Source of the DNA: Endomicrobiia bacterium
Lineage (GTDB): Bacteria > Elusimicrobiota > Endomicrobiia > Endomicrobiales > Endomicrobiaceae
Assembly (NCBI GenBank): GCA_025998475.1
Contig: BNVZ01000090.1
Coordinates: forward strand, 1-5,549
Direction: 5' to 3'
Length of the DNA stretch: 5,549 bases
Shown here in pieces: positions 1 to 5,488 of this stretch (within the stretch, counting starts at the first letter, position 1; the number at the start of each line of letters is the position of its first letter). Position numbers and translations under genes: made by a program. The notes under the pieces were generated by a model. It was not told the origin of the DNA. It was given only the letters and a program-made list of their open reading frames with translations, and made no database searches.

Positions 1-1
1 A

Positions 2-210
2 CCCCCAAAAAGAGATCAAACAAACACTAAAAAGCTGACAAAAGAAGATAAGGAGTTAAACAGGGAGATTTCATCAGATGATTATAGTAGAAAACATTAA
101 AGTATTTGTTAAAAGGTTCAAAATAGTACAGAATAGATATAGAAACCGTAAAAGACCCTTTGGACTGCGATTTAACTTGAGTTTCAGGTATTTGTAATTC
201 TAAAATTTAA
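2..210 (+). pseudogene. IS5-family transposase, C-terminal remnant with frameshifts
   Basis: Two reading frames join into the C-terminus of a DDE_Tnp_4-type transposase. Positions 2-76 read a hydrophilic stretch containing KLTKEDKELNREISS; this frame then runs to a stop at 98-100. From about 78 a different frame continues with IIVEN, VKRFKIV, RYRNRK and FGLRFNL and stops at 195-197. Family members I recall have the same order: a lysine-rich LT-KEQKE-NRE segment, then a VEN or VEH motif whose Glu is the third catalytic acid, then KRF-I and RYRNRRKRFGLRFNLIAGIYN. One base too many near 77-80 explains the first break. A second extra base near 180 shifts the last codons: removing it would restore VSGICN, with a stop at 208-210. 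With its 5' part outside the window and at least one frameshift, it cannot give normal transposase. Its stop is about 190 bp upstream of lepA. Confidence 0.8.
150..199 (+). repeat. Dispersed direct repeat, copy 1 (50-nt core)
   Basis: These 50 bases match 5341-5390 in the same orientation with 49 identities; the single difference is A at 180 against G at 5371. Weaker homology extends to 111 on the left and 235 on the right. It encodes the KRPFGLRFNL segment of the transposase remnant, so it is a piece of IS sequence and not an independent regulatory repeat. Confidence 0.9.
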
Positions 211-287
211 TACTCAAAGTTGTGCGGGAGGTTTAGTGTTCACATTGTTGTTTAATCTAAAAATACAAGAACTCCTTAAGATTTGAG

Positions 288-309
288 TATAATTACAGAA
301 TCTGTAATT
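288..309 (+). promoter_or_regulatory. Possible lepA promoter -10 with overlapping 19-bp palindrome
   Basis: A perfect TATAAT at 288-293 overlaps a perfect inverted repeat at 291-309: AATTACAGA, one central A, then TCTGTAATT. It lies 81 bp before the lepA start and downstream of the IS remnant. A palindrome covering the -10 and the presumed start site is the usual layout of a repressor operator. I find no convincing -35 at 16-18 nt spacing (264-269 reads TACAAG), so the promoter call is weak even though the palindrome is exact. The palindrome could instead form a short RNA hairpin in the lepA leader. Confidence 0.4.
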
Positions 310-389
310 TGATATTAATGCCAAAAATCTTGTTGAATTATTGAAATGAACGCGGTTGCCAAAATGGGAAAGCTAAAGGAAGAATTAGA

Positions 390-2174
390 ATGTCCAATAT
401 AAGGAATTTTTGTATTATAGCTCATATAGATCACGGTAAGAGTACTCTTGCCGATAGGCTTCTTGAATATACCGGGACAATTTCTCTTAGGGAAATGAGA
501 GATCAGATTCTTGACGGTATGGAATTGGAGAGAGAAAGAGGAATAACAATAAAAGCAAAAGCCGTAAGGATGAATTATACTGATAAAAACGGCGAAAAAT
601 ACGTTCTTAATTTAATTGATACTCCCGGACATGTTGATTTTACATACGAAGTGTCAAGAGCTCTTGCTGCGTGCGAAGGCGCGATTTTAGTAGTTGACGC
701 TACACAAGGTGTAGAAGCACAGACGCTTGCAAATACTATGCTTGCAAAAAATGCGAATCTTAAAATAGTTCCAGTAATAAATAAAATAGATTTACCTACG
801 GCAGATACGGACAGCACTTATGAACAGATGAACGAAAGTCTTGATGTTGATGTTGAGCCTATCCTTGCTAGCGCGAAAGAAGGTATAGGAATTGGAGAGA
901 TAGTAGATTCTGTAATTGCAAATATTCCTTCCGCCAAAATTGTGAGAGAAGAACCTTTGTCTGCTTTAATATTCGATTCATTTTATGAGTCTTATCGCGG
1001 TGTTATAGTTATTATAAGGGTGTTTGATGGTATAATACGAAAAGGTATGAAGATTAGATTTATGGCATCAGAAGCGGAATATGAAGCGCTTGAAGTGGGA
1101 TATATGAAAATAACGATGGTTGAATGTGACGAGCTTGCTTCAGGAGATGTGGGTTACGTAGTTGCCGGGATAAAAGATATACGCGATATAAAAATTGGAG
1201 ACACAATTACAGACGCCATAAATCCCACAAAAAATCCTCACGAAGGATACAAGGAAGTAAATCCTTTTGTTTTTGCTGGACTTTACCCTAACAGTACATC
1301 TGAATACGACGGTCTAAAAACTGCTTTAGAAAAATTGAAGCTTTCAGATTCTTCTCTTGTATATTTTCCTGAAACATCCATAGCTTTAGGGTTTGGTTTT
1401 AGATGCGGATTTTTGGGATCTTTGCATTTAGAAATAGTTAAAGAAAGACTTGAAAGAGAGTTTGGTTTAAATCTTCTAGTGACAGCGCCAAACGTTGTTT
1501 ATAAAGTAAAAACAGAAGGTAATTTTATAACAATAGACAATCCTGCAAAATTTCCAGATAATGCCAATATTGAAGAAATTTGGGAACCGTATATTGAAGC
1601 AACAATAATTTGTCCACTAGATTATTTAGGGTCTATGCTTACGCTTTGCCAGCAGAGAAGAGGTAAGCAGATATCGATGAAGTATATGAACACAAAAATA
1701 ACAGTACTAAAATATCATATGCCTCTTGCAGAAATTATTGTAGGTTTTTATGACGCTTTAAAATCGGTTTCAAAAGGATATGCTTCTTTTGATTATGTGC
1801 ATATAGATCCTCAACTTGGAGATTTGGTAAAACTTGAAGTTATGATTAATTCTGAGGCTGTCGATGCTTTTACTGTTATAATTCATAAAGATAAAGCGCA
1901 GACCATCGCGCATTATCTTACCGAAAAATTAAGAGGCATTATCCCTAGACACATGTTTGAAATTCCTGTACAGGCAAAAGTAAATAATAAAATAGTTGCC
2001 AGAGAAACCATACCTGCTATGCGTAAAGATGTTCTTGCAAAATGTTATGGCGGTGACATATCAAGAAAACGTAAGCTCCTCGAAAAACAAAAAGAAGGTA
2101 AACGTAAAATGAGACAGTTCGGTAGAGTTGAAATTCCACCGGAAGCATTTATTGCTGTTCTTAAGATAGACTAA
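390..2174 (+). CDS. lepA: Elongation factor 4 (LepA), ribosome-associated translational GTPase
   Basis: LepA/EF4 binds ribosomes and hydrolyses GTP; it is proposed to back-translocate or rescue stalled ribosomes and to help 30S assembly. The 594 residues are normal for the family (about 600) and appear intact. Visible motifs are the P-loop AHIDHGKST (11-19), the switch I region ERGITIKAK (49-57), DTPGH with the catalytic His (77-81), NKID (131-134) and SAK (161-163). A beta-barrel domain and EF-G-like domains follow (FGFRCGFLGSLHLEIV around 345-360). The LepA-specific basic C-terminal domain follows, ending in CYGGDISRKRKLLEKQ and QFGRVEIPPEAFIAVLKID; it replaces EF-G domain IV. The ATG at 390 has AAAGGA at 375-380 upstream, and the family N-terminus IRNFCIIAHIDHGK begins a few residues later, which fixes the start. 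lepB follows 129 bp downstream, a common pairing. Confidence 0.98.
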   Translation: MSNIRNFCIIAHIDHGKSTLADRLLEYTGTISLREMRDQILDGMELERERGITIKAKAVRMNYTDKNGEKYVLNLIDTPGHVDFTYEVSRALAACEGAILVVDATQGVEAQTLANTMLAKNANLKIVPVINKIDLPTADTDSTYEQMNESLDVDVEPILASAKEGIGIGEIVDSVIANIPSAKIVREEPLSALIFDSFYESYRGVIVIIRVFDGIIRKGMKIRFMASEAEYEALEVGYMKITMVECDELASGDVGYVVAGIKDIRDIKIGDTITDAINPTKNPHEGYKEVNPFVFAGLYPNSTSEYDGLKTALEKLKLSDSSLVYFPETSIALGFGFRCGFLGSLHLEIVKERLEREFGLNLLVTAPNVVYKVKTEGNFITIDNPAKFPDNANIEEIWEPYIEATIICPLDYLGSMLTLCQQRRGKQISMKYMNTKITVLKYHMPLAEIIVGFYDALKSVSKGYASFDYVHIDPQLGDLVKLEVMINSEAVDAFTVIIHKDKAQTIAHYLTEKLRGIIPRHMFEIPVQAKVNNKIVARETIPAMRKDVLAKCYGGDISRKRKLLEKQKEGKRKMRQFGRVEIPPEAFIAVLKID

Positions 2175-2248
2175 TAGTTGAGCGCTGTTTTTTTGATGTC
2201 TTGCTGTGTTGTAATCATCCGTTTGTCGCATGAAGATCCTGCATCAGC

Positions 2249-2277
2249 TTGACAGTTCTGAAAGATTCGTATACAAT
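2249..2277 (+). promoter_or_regulatory. Sigma-70-type promoter for lepB operon
   Basis: TTGACA (2249-2254) and TACAAT (2272-2277) are separated by exactly 17 nt, a near-consensus housekeeping promoter. Transcription would start near 2284, leaving a leader of only about 20 nt before the GTG of lepB. It allows lepB and its downstream partners to be expressed independently of lepA. I see no clear stem-loop terminator between lepA and this promoter, only a T7 run at about 2188-2195, so read-through from lepA is possible too. Confidence 0.75.
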
Positions 2278-2303
2278 CATTAAAAAAAAGGGGTTCTATT
2301 ATT

Positions 2304-3251
2304 GTGGACTTGAGTCTTTTTGTCTCTTTTATTGTTGGCTGGGTTGTTTTTGCAACAGTTGTGTTAGTGTTAGTGATGAAAAGTTGTGTTGCTGCTAAAT
2401 TAAAGCTTTTTGTTGCTGGGTGGGTTGTTTTAATAACAGTTCCAGTGATGTTAGTGGCAAAAGATCATAGTGTTCTTATAGAATCAAAGCTCTTTATTAT
2501 TGGGTGTATTCTTTTTGTAACAGCTATGATGCTGTTAGTGATAAAAAAGTATTTCAAAACCCAAAAATCTCAAGAAAACTTCAAAAATGCTTATTCATTG
2601 GTTGATACACTTTGGACAGCTCTTGTAATGGCATCTTTTATTATGTTTTTCTTTGTGCAGACTTTTAAAATTCCATCGGGTAGTATGAGAAATACTCTTT
2701 TAGAAGGCGATCGTCTATTTGTAAATAAATTTATTTATGGATTTAAAATTCCTTTTGCAAGCAATGGTAAACGTTACATGGCTTTACGTAATATAAAGCG
2801 TGGCGATATAGTTGTTTTTCAGGCTCCTCCTGAGGCTTTGTTGAGTTCTGAAATAGAACAGAGGATAGCAAGAGATTTTATAAAGAGATGTGTAGCTGTT
2901 GCGGGTGATAAAGTTGAGGTAATAGATAAAAAACTTTATATAAATGGCGTTAATGGCAGAGAACCTTATGCATCTTTTAAAGATAAGAAAATTATTCCAA
3001 AAGACTCTGATTTGGTTGCCAATAACGAAAATTATCAGAGATCTTGGAGGAAAGGCGGATTTGTTCATCATATTGAAACTGTAAGGGATAATTTTGGTCC
3101 GGTAATTGTACCTGATGGACATTATATGATGATGGGTGATAACAGAGATTGTTCTTCTGATTCTCGTTTTTGGGGTCCTTTACCTGATAAATACGTGAAA
3201 GGTAAGTCGTTGTTTCGTTACTGGCCTATTAAACGATGGAGGCTGATATGA
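2304..3251 (+). CDS. lepB: Signal peptidase I with extended, repeated N-terminal membrane region
   Basis: Type I signal peptidase cleaves signal peptides from exported proteins with a Ser/Lys dyad on the outer face of the cytoplasmic membrane. The S26 family boxes are present: IPSGSM with the predicted nucleophile Ser127, RGDIVVF (166-172), DFIKR with the general base Lys194 followed by GDKV, and GDNRDCSSDSRFWG (278-291). A hydrophobic segment at about 103-119 directly precedes the active Ser. Before it, residues 9-83 hold three further hydrophobic segments that are tandem copies of a 27-28-residue unit, an unusual N-terminus for the family. The GTG start follows AAGGGG (2288-2293) by 10 nt; no ATG lies near, and the next in-frame ATG would cut into the first repeat. 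The C-terminus runs into the NfeD gene with an ATGA overlap. Confidence 0.96.
   Translation: MDLSLFVSFIVGWVVFATVVLVLVMKSCVAAKLKLFVAGWVVLITVPVMLVAKDHSVLIESKLFIIGCILFVTAMMLLVIKKYFKTQKSQENFKNAYSLVDTLWTALVMASFIMFFFVQTFKIPSGSMRNTLLEGDRLFVNKFIYGFKIPFASNGKRYMALRNIKRGDIVVFQAPPEALLSSEIEQRIARDFIKRCVAVAGDKVEVIDKKLYINGVNGREPYASFKDKKIIPKDSDLVANNENYQRSWRKGGFVHHIETVRDNFGPVIVPDGHYMMMGDNRDCSSDSRFWGPLPDKYVKGKSLFRYWPIKRWRLI
2328..2552 (+). repeat. Three-fold in-frame tandem repeat in lepB (81 and 84 nt periods)
   Basis: Within the lepB N-terminal region, units starting near 2328, 2409 and 2493 encode FIVGWVVFATVVLVLVMK, FVAGWVVLITVPVMLVAK and FIIGCILFVTAMMLLVIK. The shared AACAG marker occurs at 2354, 2435 and 2519, giving periods of 81 and 84 nt (27 and 28 codons). 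Nucleotide matches such as TGGGTTGTTTT in units 1 and 2 and AAGCT just before units 2 and 3 show that the units are duplicates, not merely similar hydrophobic helices. The third unit is truncated or merges into the linker before the catalytic-domain anchor. Confidence 0.75.
3238..3242 (+). promoter_or_regulatory. Ribosome binding site of the NfeD-family gene
   Basis: GGAGG lies 5 nt before the ATG at 3248, inside the last codons of lepB. It makes 3248 the likely start, giving a 4-nt ATGA overlap with the lepB stop. The upstream in-frame ATG at 3236 would overlap the site itself. Confidence 0.8.
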
Positions 3252-3679
3252 CATGGACTACTTGGTGCATAATCGCAGCGGTGCTTGTTATTTTTGAAGT
3301 AATAACGACGTCTGTTTTTTTCTTTATGTGTTTTGCTGTCGGTGCTGCTTTTGCTGCAATAACATCTTATTTCGTTGGTTCAGTGCCAATCGGAGTTATT
3401 GTTTTTGTAATTGGCTCCGTCCTATCTTTGTATCTTGTAAGACCAATATTTAAAAAAGCGACAAGCAAGTCTGGCACCGTTAACTCTAATGTAGATGCTC
3501 TAATTGGGGAAGATGCCGTAGTGACCGAAAAGATAATGCCTTTTAAAACAGGGTTTGTAAAAGTATTTAGTGAAGTTTGGCGGGCGGAGGCCGATGTTGA
3601 AATTGAATCGGGTGATACGGTGAAAGTAGAAAAAGTAATAGGCACGACGTTGGTAGTTAAAAAAATTTATAGAAAATAA
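3248..3679 (+). CDS. nfeD: NfeD-family membrane protein (short form)
   Basis: Short NfeD proteins are partners of stomatin/SPFH proteins and act at the cytoplasmic membrane in membrane organisation and protein quality control. The 143-residue protein shows the usual short-form layout: an N-terminal membrane region with hydrophobic stretches at about 5-40 and 46-64, a short polar linker, and a C-terminal OB-fold beta domain at about 82-141. The C-terminal part has the family pattern LIGEDAVV, a GFVKV and EVWRAEAD segment, SGDTVKVEKV and TTLVVKK. It lacks the serine-protease domain of long NfeD proteins. Translation is probably coupled to lepB through the ATGA overlap, and the SPFH partner gene begins 21 nt after its stop. 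This neighbour is the strongest functional support. The biochemical role of NfeD is not settled for the family. Confidence 0.9.
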   Translation: MTWTTWCIIAAVLVIFEVITTSVFFFMCFAVGAAFAAITSYFVGSVPIGVIVFVIGSVLSLYLVRPIFKKATSKSGTVNSNVDALIGEDAVVTEKIMPFKTGFVKVFSEVWRAEADVEIESGDTVKVEKVIGTTLVVKKIYRK

Positions 3680-3687
3680 AATTTGAA

Positions 3688-3695
3688 GGGGAGGG
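3688..3695 (+). promoter_or_regulatory. Ribosome binding site of the SPFH gene
   Basis: The purine block GGGGAGGG lies 5 nt before ATG 3701. It rules out the in-frame TTG at 3683, which would lie upstream of and overlap this site, so the SPFH protein should start MSILVGV at 3701. Confidence 0.8.
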
Positions 3696-3700
3696 ACAAA

Positions 3701-4624
3701 ATGTCAATACTTGTTGGGGTCATCGTAACTTTTGTGGTTGTTTTCATAGTAAATTCTGTAAAAATAATAAGACAATACGAAAAGGGCCTTGTCGAAACTT
3801 TAGGTAAATATACAGAGACGAAAAGTTCAGGGGCAAATATTATTATTCCTATGTTTCAGAAAATATTAAGGGTCGATATGAGAGAACGCGTTATTGACGT
3901 TCCTCCCCAGAGTGTTATTACAAAGGATAACGTTTCTGTGGTTGTGGATGCTATTATTTACTTTCAGGTTACGGATCCTGTAAAAGTTGTTTATAATATC
4001 GAAGATTTTGCTCTTGCCGCTTTAAAACTTGCGCAGACAAATTTGAGAAATGTGATTGGTGATATGGAATTAGACAGCACATTAACTTCAAGAGAAAAAA
4101 TTAATACTCAGTTGAGAGTTGTAATGGACGAAGCTACCGATAAATGGGGTGTAAAAGTTACAAGAGTTGAAATACAAAAGATTGATCCGCCAAGAGATAT
4201 TACCGACGCTATGTCAAAACAGATGAAAGCCGAGAGAGAAAAAAGAGCAAACATTTTGGAAGCGGAAGGCTTAAGACAAGCTGCAATTCTTAAAGCCGAA
4301 GGTGCAAAACAGGCCGTTATTCTTGATGCAGAAGCTGTAAAAGAAAAACAGGTACTAGAAGCGACCGGAGAAGCTGAAGCAATAAGAAAAGTTGCAGAAG
4401 CTGAAAAATACAAGGTAGAGGTAGTTTATAACGCTATCCATGAAGGCAAACCTACCAATGATCTTATTGCCATTAAGTATCTTGAAGCTCTAGAAAAAGT
4501 TGCCGATGGCCAAGCAACAAAGATTTTTCTGCCTTTAGAAACTGCCGGGGTTACGGCATCGATCGGTGGTATAGCGGAACTTTTTAAAAATGATGTAAAA
4601 AATATTCAGGAAACTAAAAAATAA
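3701..4624 (+). CDS. qmcA: SPFH/band-7 membrane protein, QmcA/paraslipin type
   Basis: Stomatin-like SPFH proteins oligomerise at the cytoplasmic membrane into large cages or scaffolds that organise membrane microdomains and modulate proteases. The 307-residue product has one N-terminal transmembrane segment (about 3-20), then the band-7 domain with typical phrases: RQYEKGLVETLGKY, ANIIIPMFQKILRVDMRERVIDVPPQ, VITKDNVSVVVDAIIYFQVTDP, RNVIGDMELDSTLTSRE and WGVKVTRVEIQKIDPP. A charged Ala/Glu/Lys-rich coiled coil follows at about 172-240, with repeated AEG units, then a short C-terminal part with IKYLEAL and KIFLPLE. This matches the QmcA/paraslipin group and not HflK/HflC, which occur as a pair. 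It follows the NfeD gene by 21 nt, the standard partner arrangement, and is probably the last gene of the lepB operon. Nothing is missing or broken. Confidence 0.95.
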   Translation: MSILVGVIVTFVVVFIVNSVKIIRQYEKGLVETLGKYTETKSSGANIIIPMFQKILRVDMRERVIDVPPQSVITKDNVSVVVDAIIYFQVTDPVKVVYNIEDFALAALKLAQTNLRNVIGDMELDSTLTSREKINTQLRVVMDEATDKWGVKVTRVEIQKIDPPRDITDAMSKQMKAEREKRANILEAEGLRQAAILKAEGAKQAVILDAEAVKEKQVLEATGEAEAIRKVAEAEKYKVEVVYNAIHEGKPTNDLIAIKYLEALEKVADGQATKIFLPLETAGVTASIGGIAELFKNDVKNIQETKK

Positions 4625-5125
4625 AAAATAGTTGTTAACAAGATTTCAAAATTTGAAGTTATAACTAAACTCTATTAATGAGATGAAAAGAAAATGGTTA
4701 ACGCAAGGCATTATGGGCATTCAGGTTTTATCTAATTTTTGTATTTTGACGCATTTTTGTAATTTTAATTGATAAATATGGTTTTGACACCAAAAACTCA
4801 AAAATGATACTCTCCTTCTTTTTCATACTCTTTGGTGTGTCTTTATCTGTCGGGTTTCTCTAAAAATTCAGAAAGCGAGTTGTTGTCAGCACGCCTTTGC
4901 TTTTTGTGAGTACCGGCTGTTGTTTTTTACGACAAAATGCCTAAAAACAAGGATTGCTGCGGTAAATACGGAGATCTGCCTGCCAAAACCACGTGTTTTT
5001 AGACATGTTATTAAGGGATATTTGAGCATGTCAATGAGAACGTAAGAAAGAGAAAGAAACAGGATAGAAACTAAGATTCGTTCACGAGCGGAGTATGTAT
5101 CTATTTGGACATAGAAAACAATCAT
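4625..5125. other. Gene-poor stretch after the operon; possible decayed DNA
   Basis: I find no gene here that I can name. The + frame 4788-5046 is open for about 85 codons without a usable early ATG, and the opposite strand is open for 79 codons (4886-5125) with an ATG but no good ribosome site and no recognised motif. A 29-codon + frame at about 4683 looks incidental. The part from about 4870 to 4995 is visibly richer in G+C than the surrounding spacer, so it may be the remains of a gene or of foreign DNA. Short inverted repeats occur at 4787-4794/4831-4838 (ACACCAAA) and 4941-4949/4994-5002 (CTAAAAACA), neither followed by a T run. A weak dyad just after the SPFH stop (4628-4667) could end the operon, but it is imperfect. 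Confidence 0.5.
4784..4811 (+). promoter_or_regulatory. Possible promoter in the gene-poor stretch
   Basis: TTGACA (4784-4789) and GATACT (4806-4811) are 16 nt apart. The -35 is perfect and the -10 matches four of six. No gene with a good start follows, so it is either a chance match in AT-rich DNA, the promoter of an unrecognised small RNA, or a relic of a lost gene. Confidence 0.25.
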
Positions 5126-5127
5126 TA

Positions 5128-5145
5128 GACCTCTTAATAACTAAC
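5128..5145 (+). repeat. Left terminal inverted repeat of the IS5-derived element
   Basis: GACCTCTTAATAACTAAC is preceded by TA. The outer eight bases are the exact reverse complement of the right end at 5414-5421, and the inner AACTAA is matched by TTAGTT at 5404-5409. Confidence 0.8.
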
Positions 5146-5169
5146 ATATAAAAGTACAATAGAAGTACT

Positions 5170-5407
5170 ATGAAACAGAAAAAGAAAGCATGTGGGTCGG
5201 GTGGAATGAATGGGTTTAGTATTAATGGGAGTAAAGAAAGGGACATTTGACAAAACAGTAAGGATAGTCAGGAAAGAAGAAAAGATAGCGAGAGGGGGCA
5301 AAAAGGTTCAAAAATAGTCTAAAAATAGATAAGTAATAGCAAAAGACCCTTTGGACTGCGATTTAACTTGGGTTTCAGGTATTTGTAATTTTGAATTTAA
5401 CACTTAG
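5170..5407 (+). pseudogene. IS5-family transposase remnant: N-terminus fused to C-terminus, frameshifted
   Basis: ATG 5170 opens a frame reading MKQKKKACGSGG. A shifted frame then gives MGVKKGTFDK and TVRIVRKEEKIARGGKK (about 5228-5305), which fits the N-terminal segment of recalled IS5-type transposases (LTGVKKETFDKMVEI followed by a Lys/Arg/Gly-rich stretch). Near 5300 it jumps to the C-terminal KRFK segment, and after further shifts and stops (TAG 5315, TAA/TAG 5332-5337) to KRPFGLRFNL. A last shift after 5370 gives VSGICNFEF, ending at TAG 5405-5407. No catalytic acid survives, so no active product is possible. It is more decayed than the copy at the left edge but retains canonical C-terminal residues (NFEF) that the left copy has lost. 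Confidence 0.75.
5341..5390 (+). repeat. Dispersed direct repeat, copy 2 (50-nt core)
   Basis: This matches 150-199 at 49 of 50 positions in the same orientation, with G at 5371 in place of A at 180. The flanking homology (5301-5340 and 5391-5423) is clearly lower and includes small gaps. Confidence 0.9.
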
Positions 5408-5421
5408 TTGTGCAAGAGGTC
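5404..5421 (+). repeat. Right terminal inverted repeat of the IS5-derived element
   Basis: TTAGTTGTGCAAGAGGTC is followed by TA. It pairs with the left end at 5128-5145 and corresponds to GTTGTGCGGGAGGTT at the end of the left-edge remnant. Confidence 0.8.
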
Positions 5422-5425
5422 TAAT

Positions 5426-5488
5426 GGGTTTTTAAAAACAACAAAAAGATGATTTTATATATAAAAACATGCTGTTTATTAAAAACCC
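5426..5488. repeat. Nested AT-rich inverted repeat beside the mobile element
   Basis: GGGTTTTTAA (5426-5435) is perfectly complementary to TTAAAAACCC (5479-5488). The loop contains a perfect 14-nt palindrome, TTTTATATATAAAA (5453-5466). A competing pairing joins AAAACAAC (5435-5442) to GTTGTTTT (5492-5499), which would exclude or cross the first stem. It starts three bases after the TA at the element's right border. It may be a bidirectional terminator-like hairpin or another small element; neither is established. Confidence 0.6.

Larger units (their letters stand above)
1..235 (+). mobile_element. 3' end of a decayed IS5-family insertion sequence (left part outside window)
   Basis: This stretch is the right-hand end of an insertion sequence that begins before the window. 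It contains the C-terminal coding remnant of a DDE transposase, then a short non-coding tail ending at about 233 in GTTGTGCGGGAGGTT followed by TA. That end matches the right end of the better-preserved element at 5126-5423 (GTTGTGCAAGAGGTC, then TA), which has a partner inverted repeat, so I take 233 as the element boundary and 234-235 as the TA of the target. Homology to the second copy starts at about 111 and runs to the end. The IS5 assignment rests on recalled family sequence (see the transposase remnant), not on a search. Confidence 0.75.
5126..5423 (+). mobile_element. Internally deleted IS5-family element (MITE-like), with inverted repeats and flanking TA
   Basis: The element spans 5128-5421 (294 bp) and is bordered by TA at 5126-5127 and 5422-5423. 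Its left end GACCTCTTAATAACTAA is matched by the reverse complement of its right end, GACCTCTTGCACAACTAA, with the first 8 bases identical and the inner part similar after one gap. Between the ends it carries the first codons of a DDE_Tnp_4-type transposase joined directly to the last codons, so most of the coding region (several hundred bases by family length) is absent. Its right 120 bp are homologous to the remnant at 111-235. It cannot move by itself but has both ends, so it could have been moved by a transposase acting in trans. IS5-family membership is inferred from the encoded peptides. Confidence 0.8.

Noticed and set aside
98..100. Positions 2-100 as the intact C-terminus of an upstream cellular gene
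   Set aside because: The peptide continues as transposase in another frame immediately after about 77, so the stop at 98-100 is a frameshift artefact.
111..235. The 125-bp repeat pair as a structured small RNA or regulatory repeat
   Set aside because: The translation gives the RYRNR-FGLRFNL transposase C-terminus and the end matches an IS inverted repeat, which explains the similarity.
346..402. An 18-codon + frame (MNAVAKMGKLKEELE...) overlapping the lepA start, as a leader peptide
   Set aside because: No Shine-Dalgarno site precedes it and its end overlaps lepA's start region; there is no attenuator-like structure linked to it.
575..817. Minus-strand open frame of 80 codons inside lepA
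   Set aside because: It is antisense to a fully conserved GTPase domain and has no recognisable motif; it is a shadow of lepA coding.
2184..2196. AGCGCT followed by a T7 run after lepA as an intrinsic terminator
   Set aside because: The palindrome is only six bases with no loop-forming stem; it is too weak to call.
2784..3122. Minus-strand open frame of 112 codons inside lepB
   Set aside because: It lies opposite the conserved catalytic region of signal peptidase and shows no protein-like motif; it is a shadow frame.
4108..4413. Minus-strand Ser/Ala-rich frame opposite the SPFH gene
   Set aside because: Its composition simply mirrors the Glu/Ala/Lys-rich coiled coil on the + strand.
4886..5125. 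Minus-strand 79-residue frame as a real gene
   Set aside because: It lacks a good ribosome site, has no recognised motif, and starts directly at the border of the IS-derived element. It is kept only as an observation about the region.
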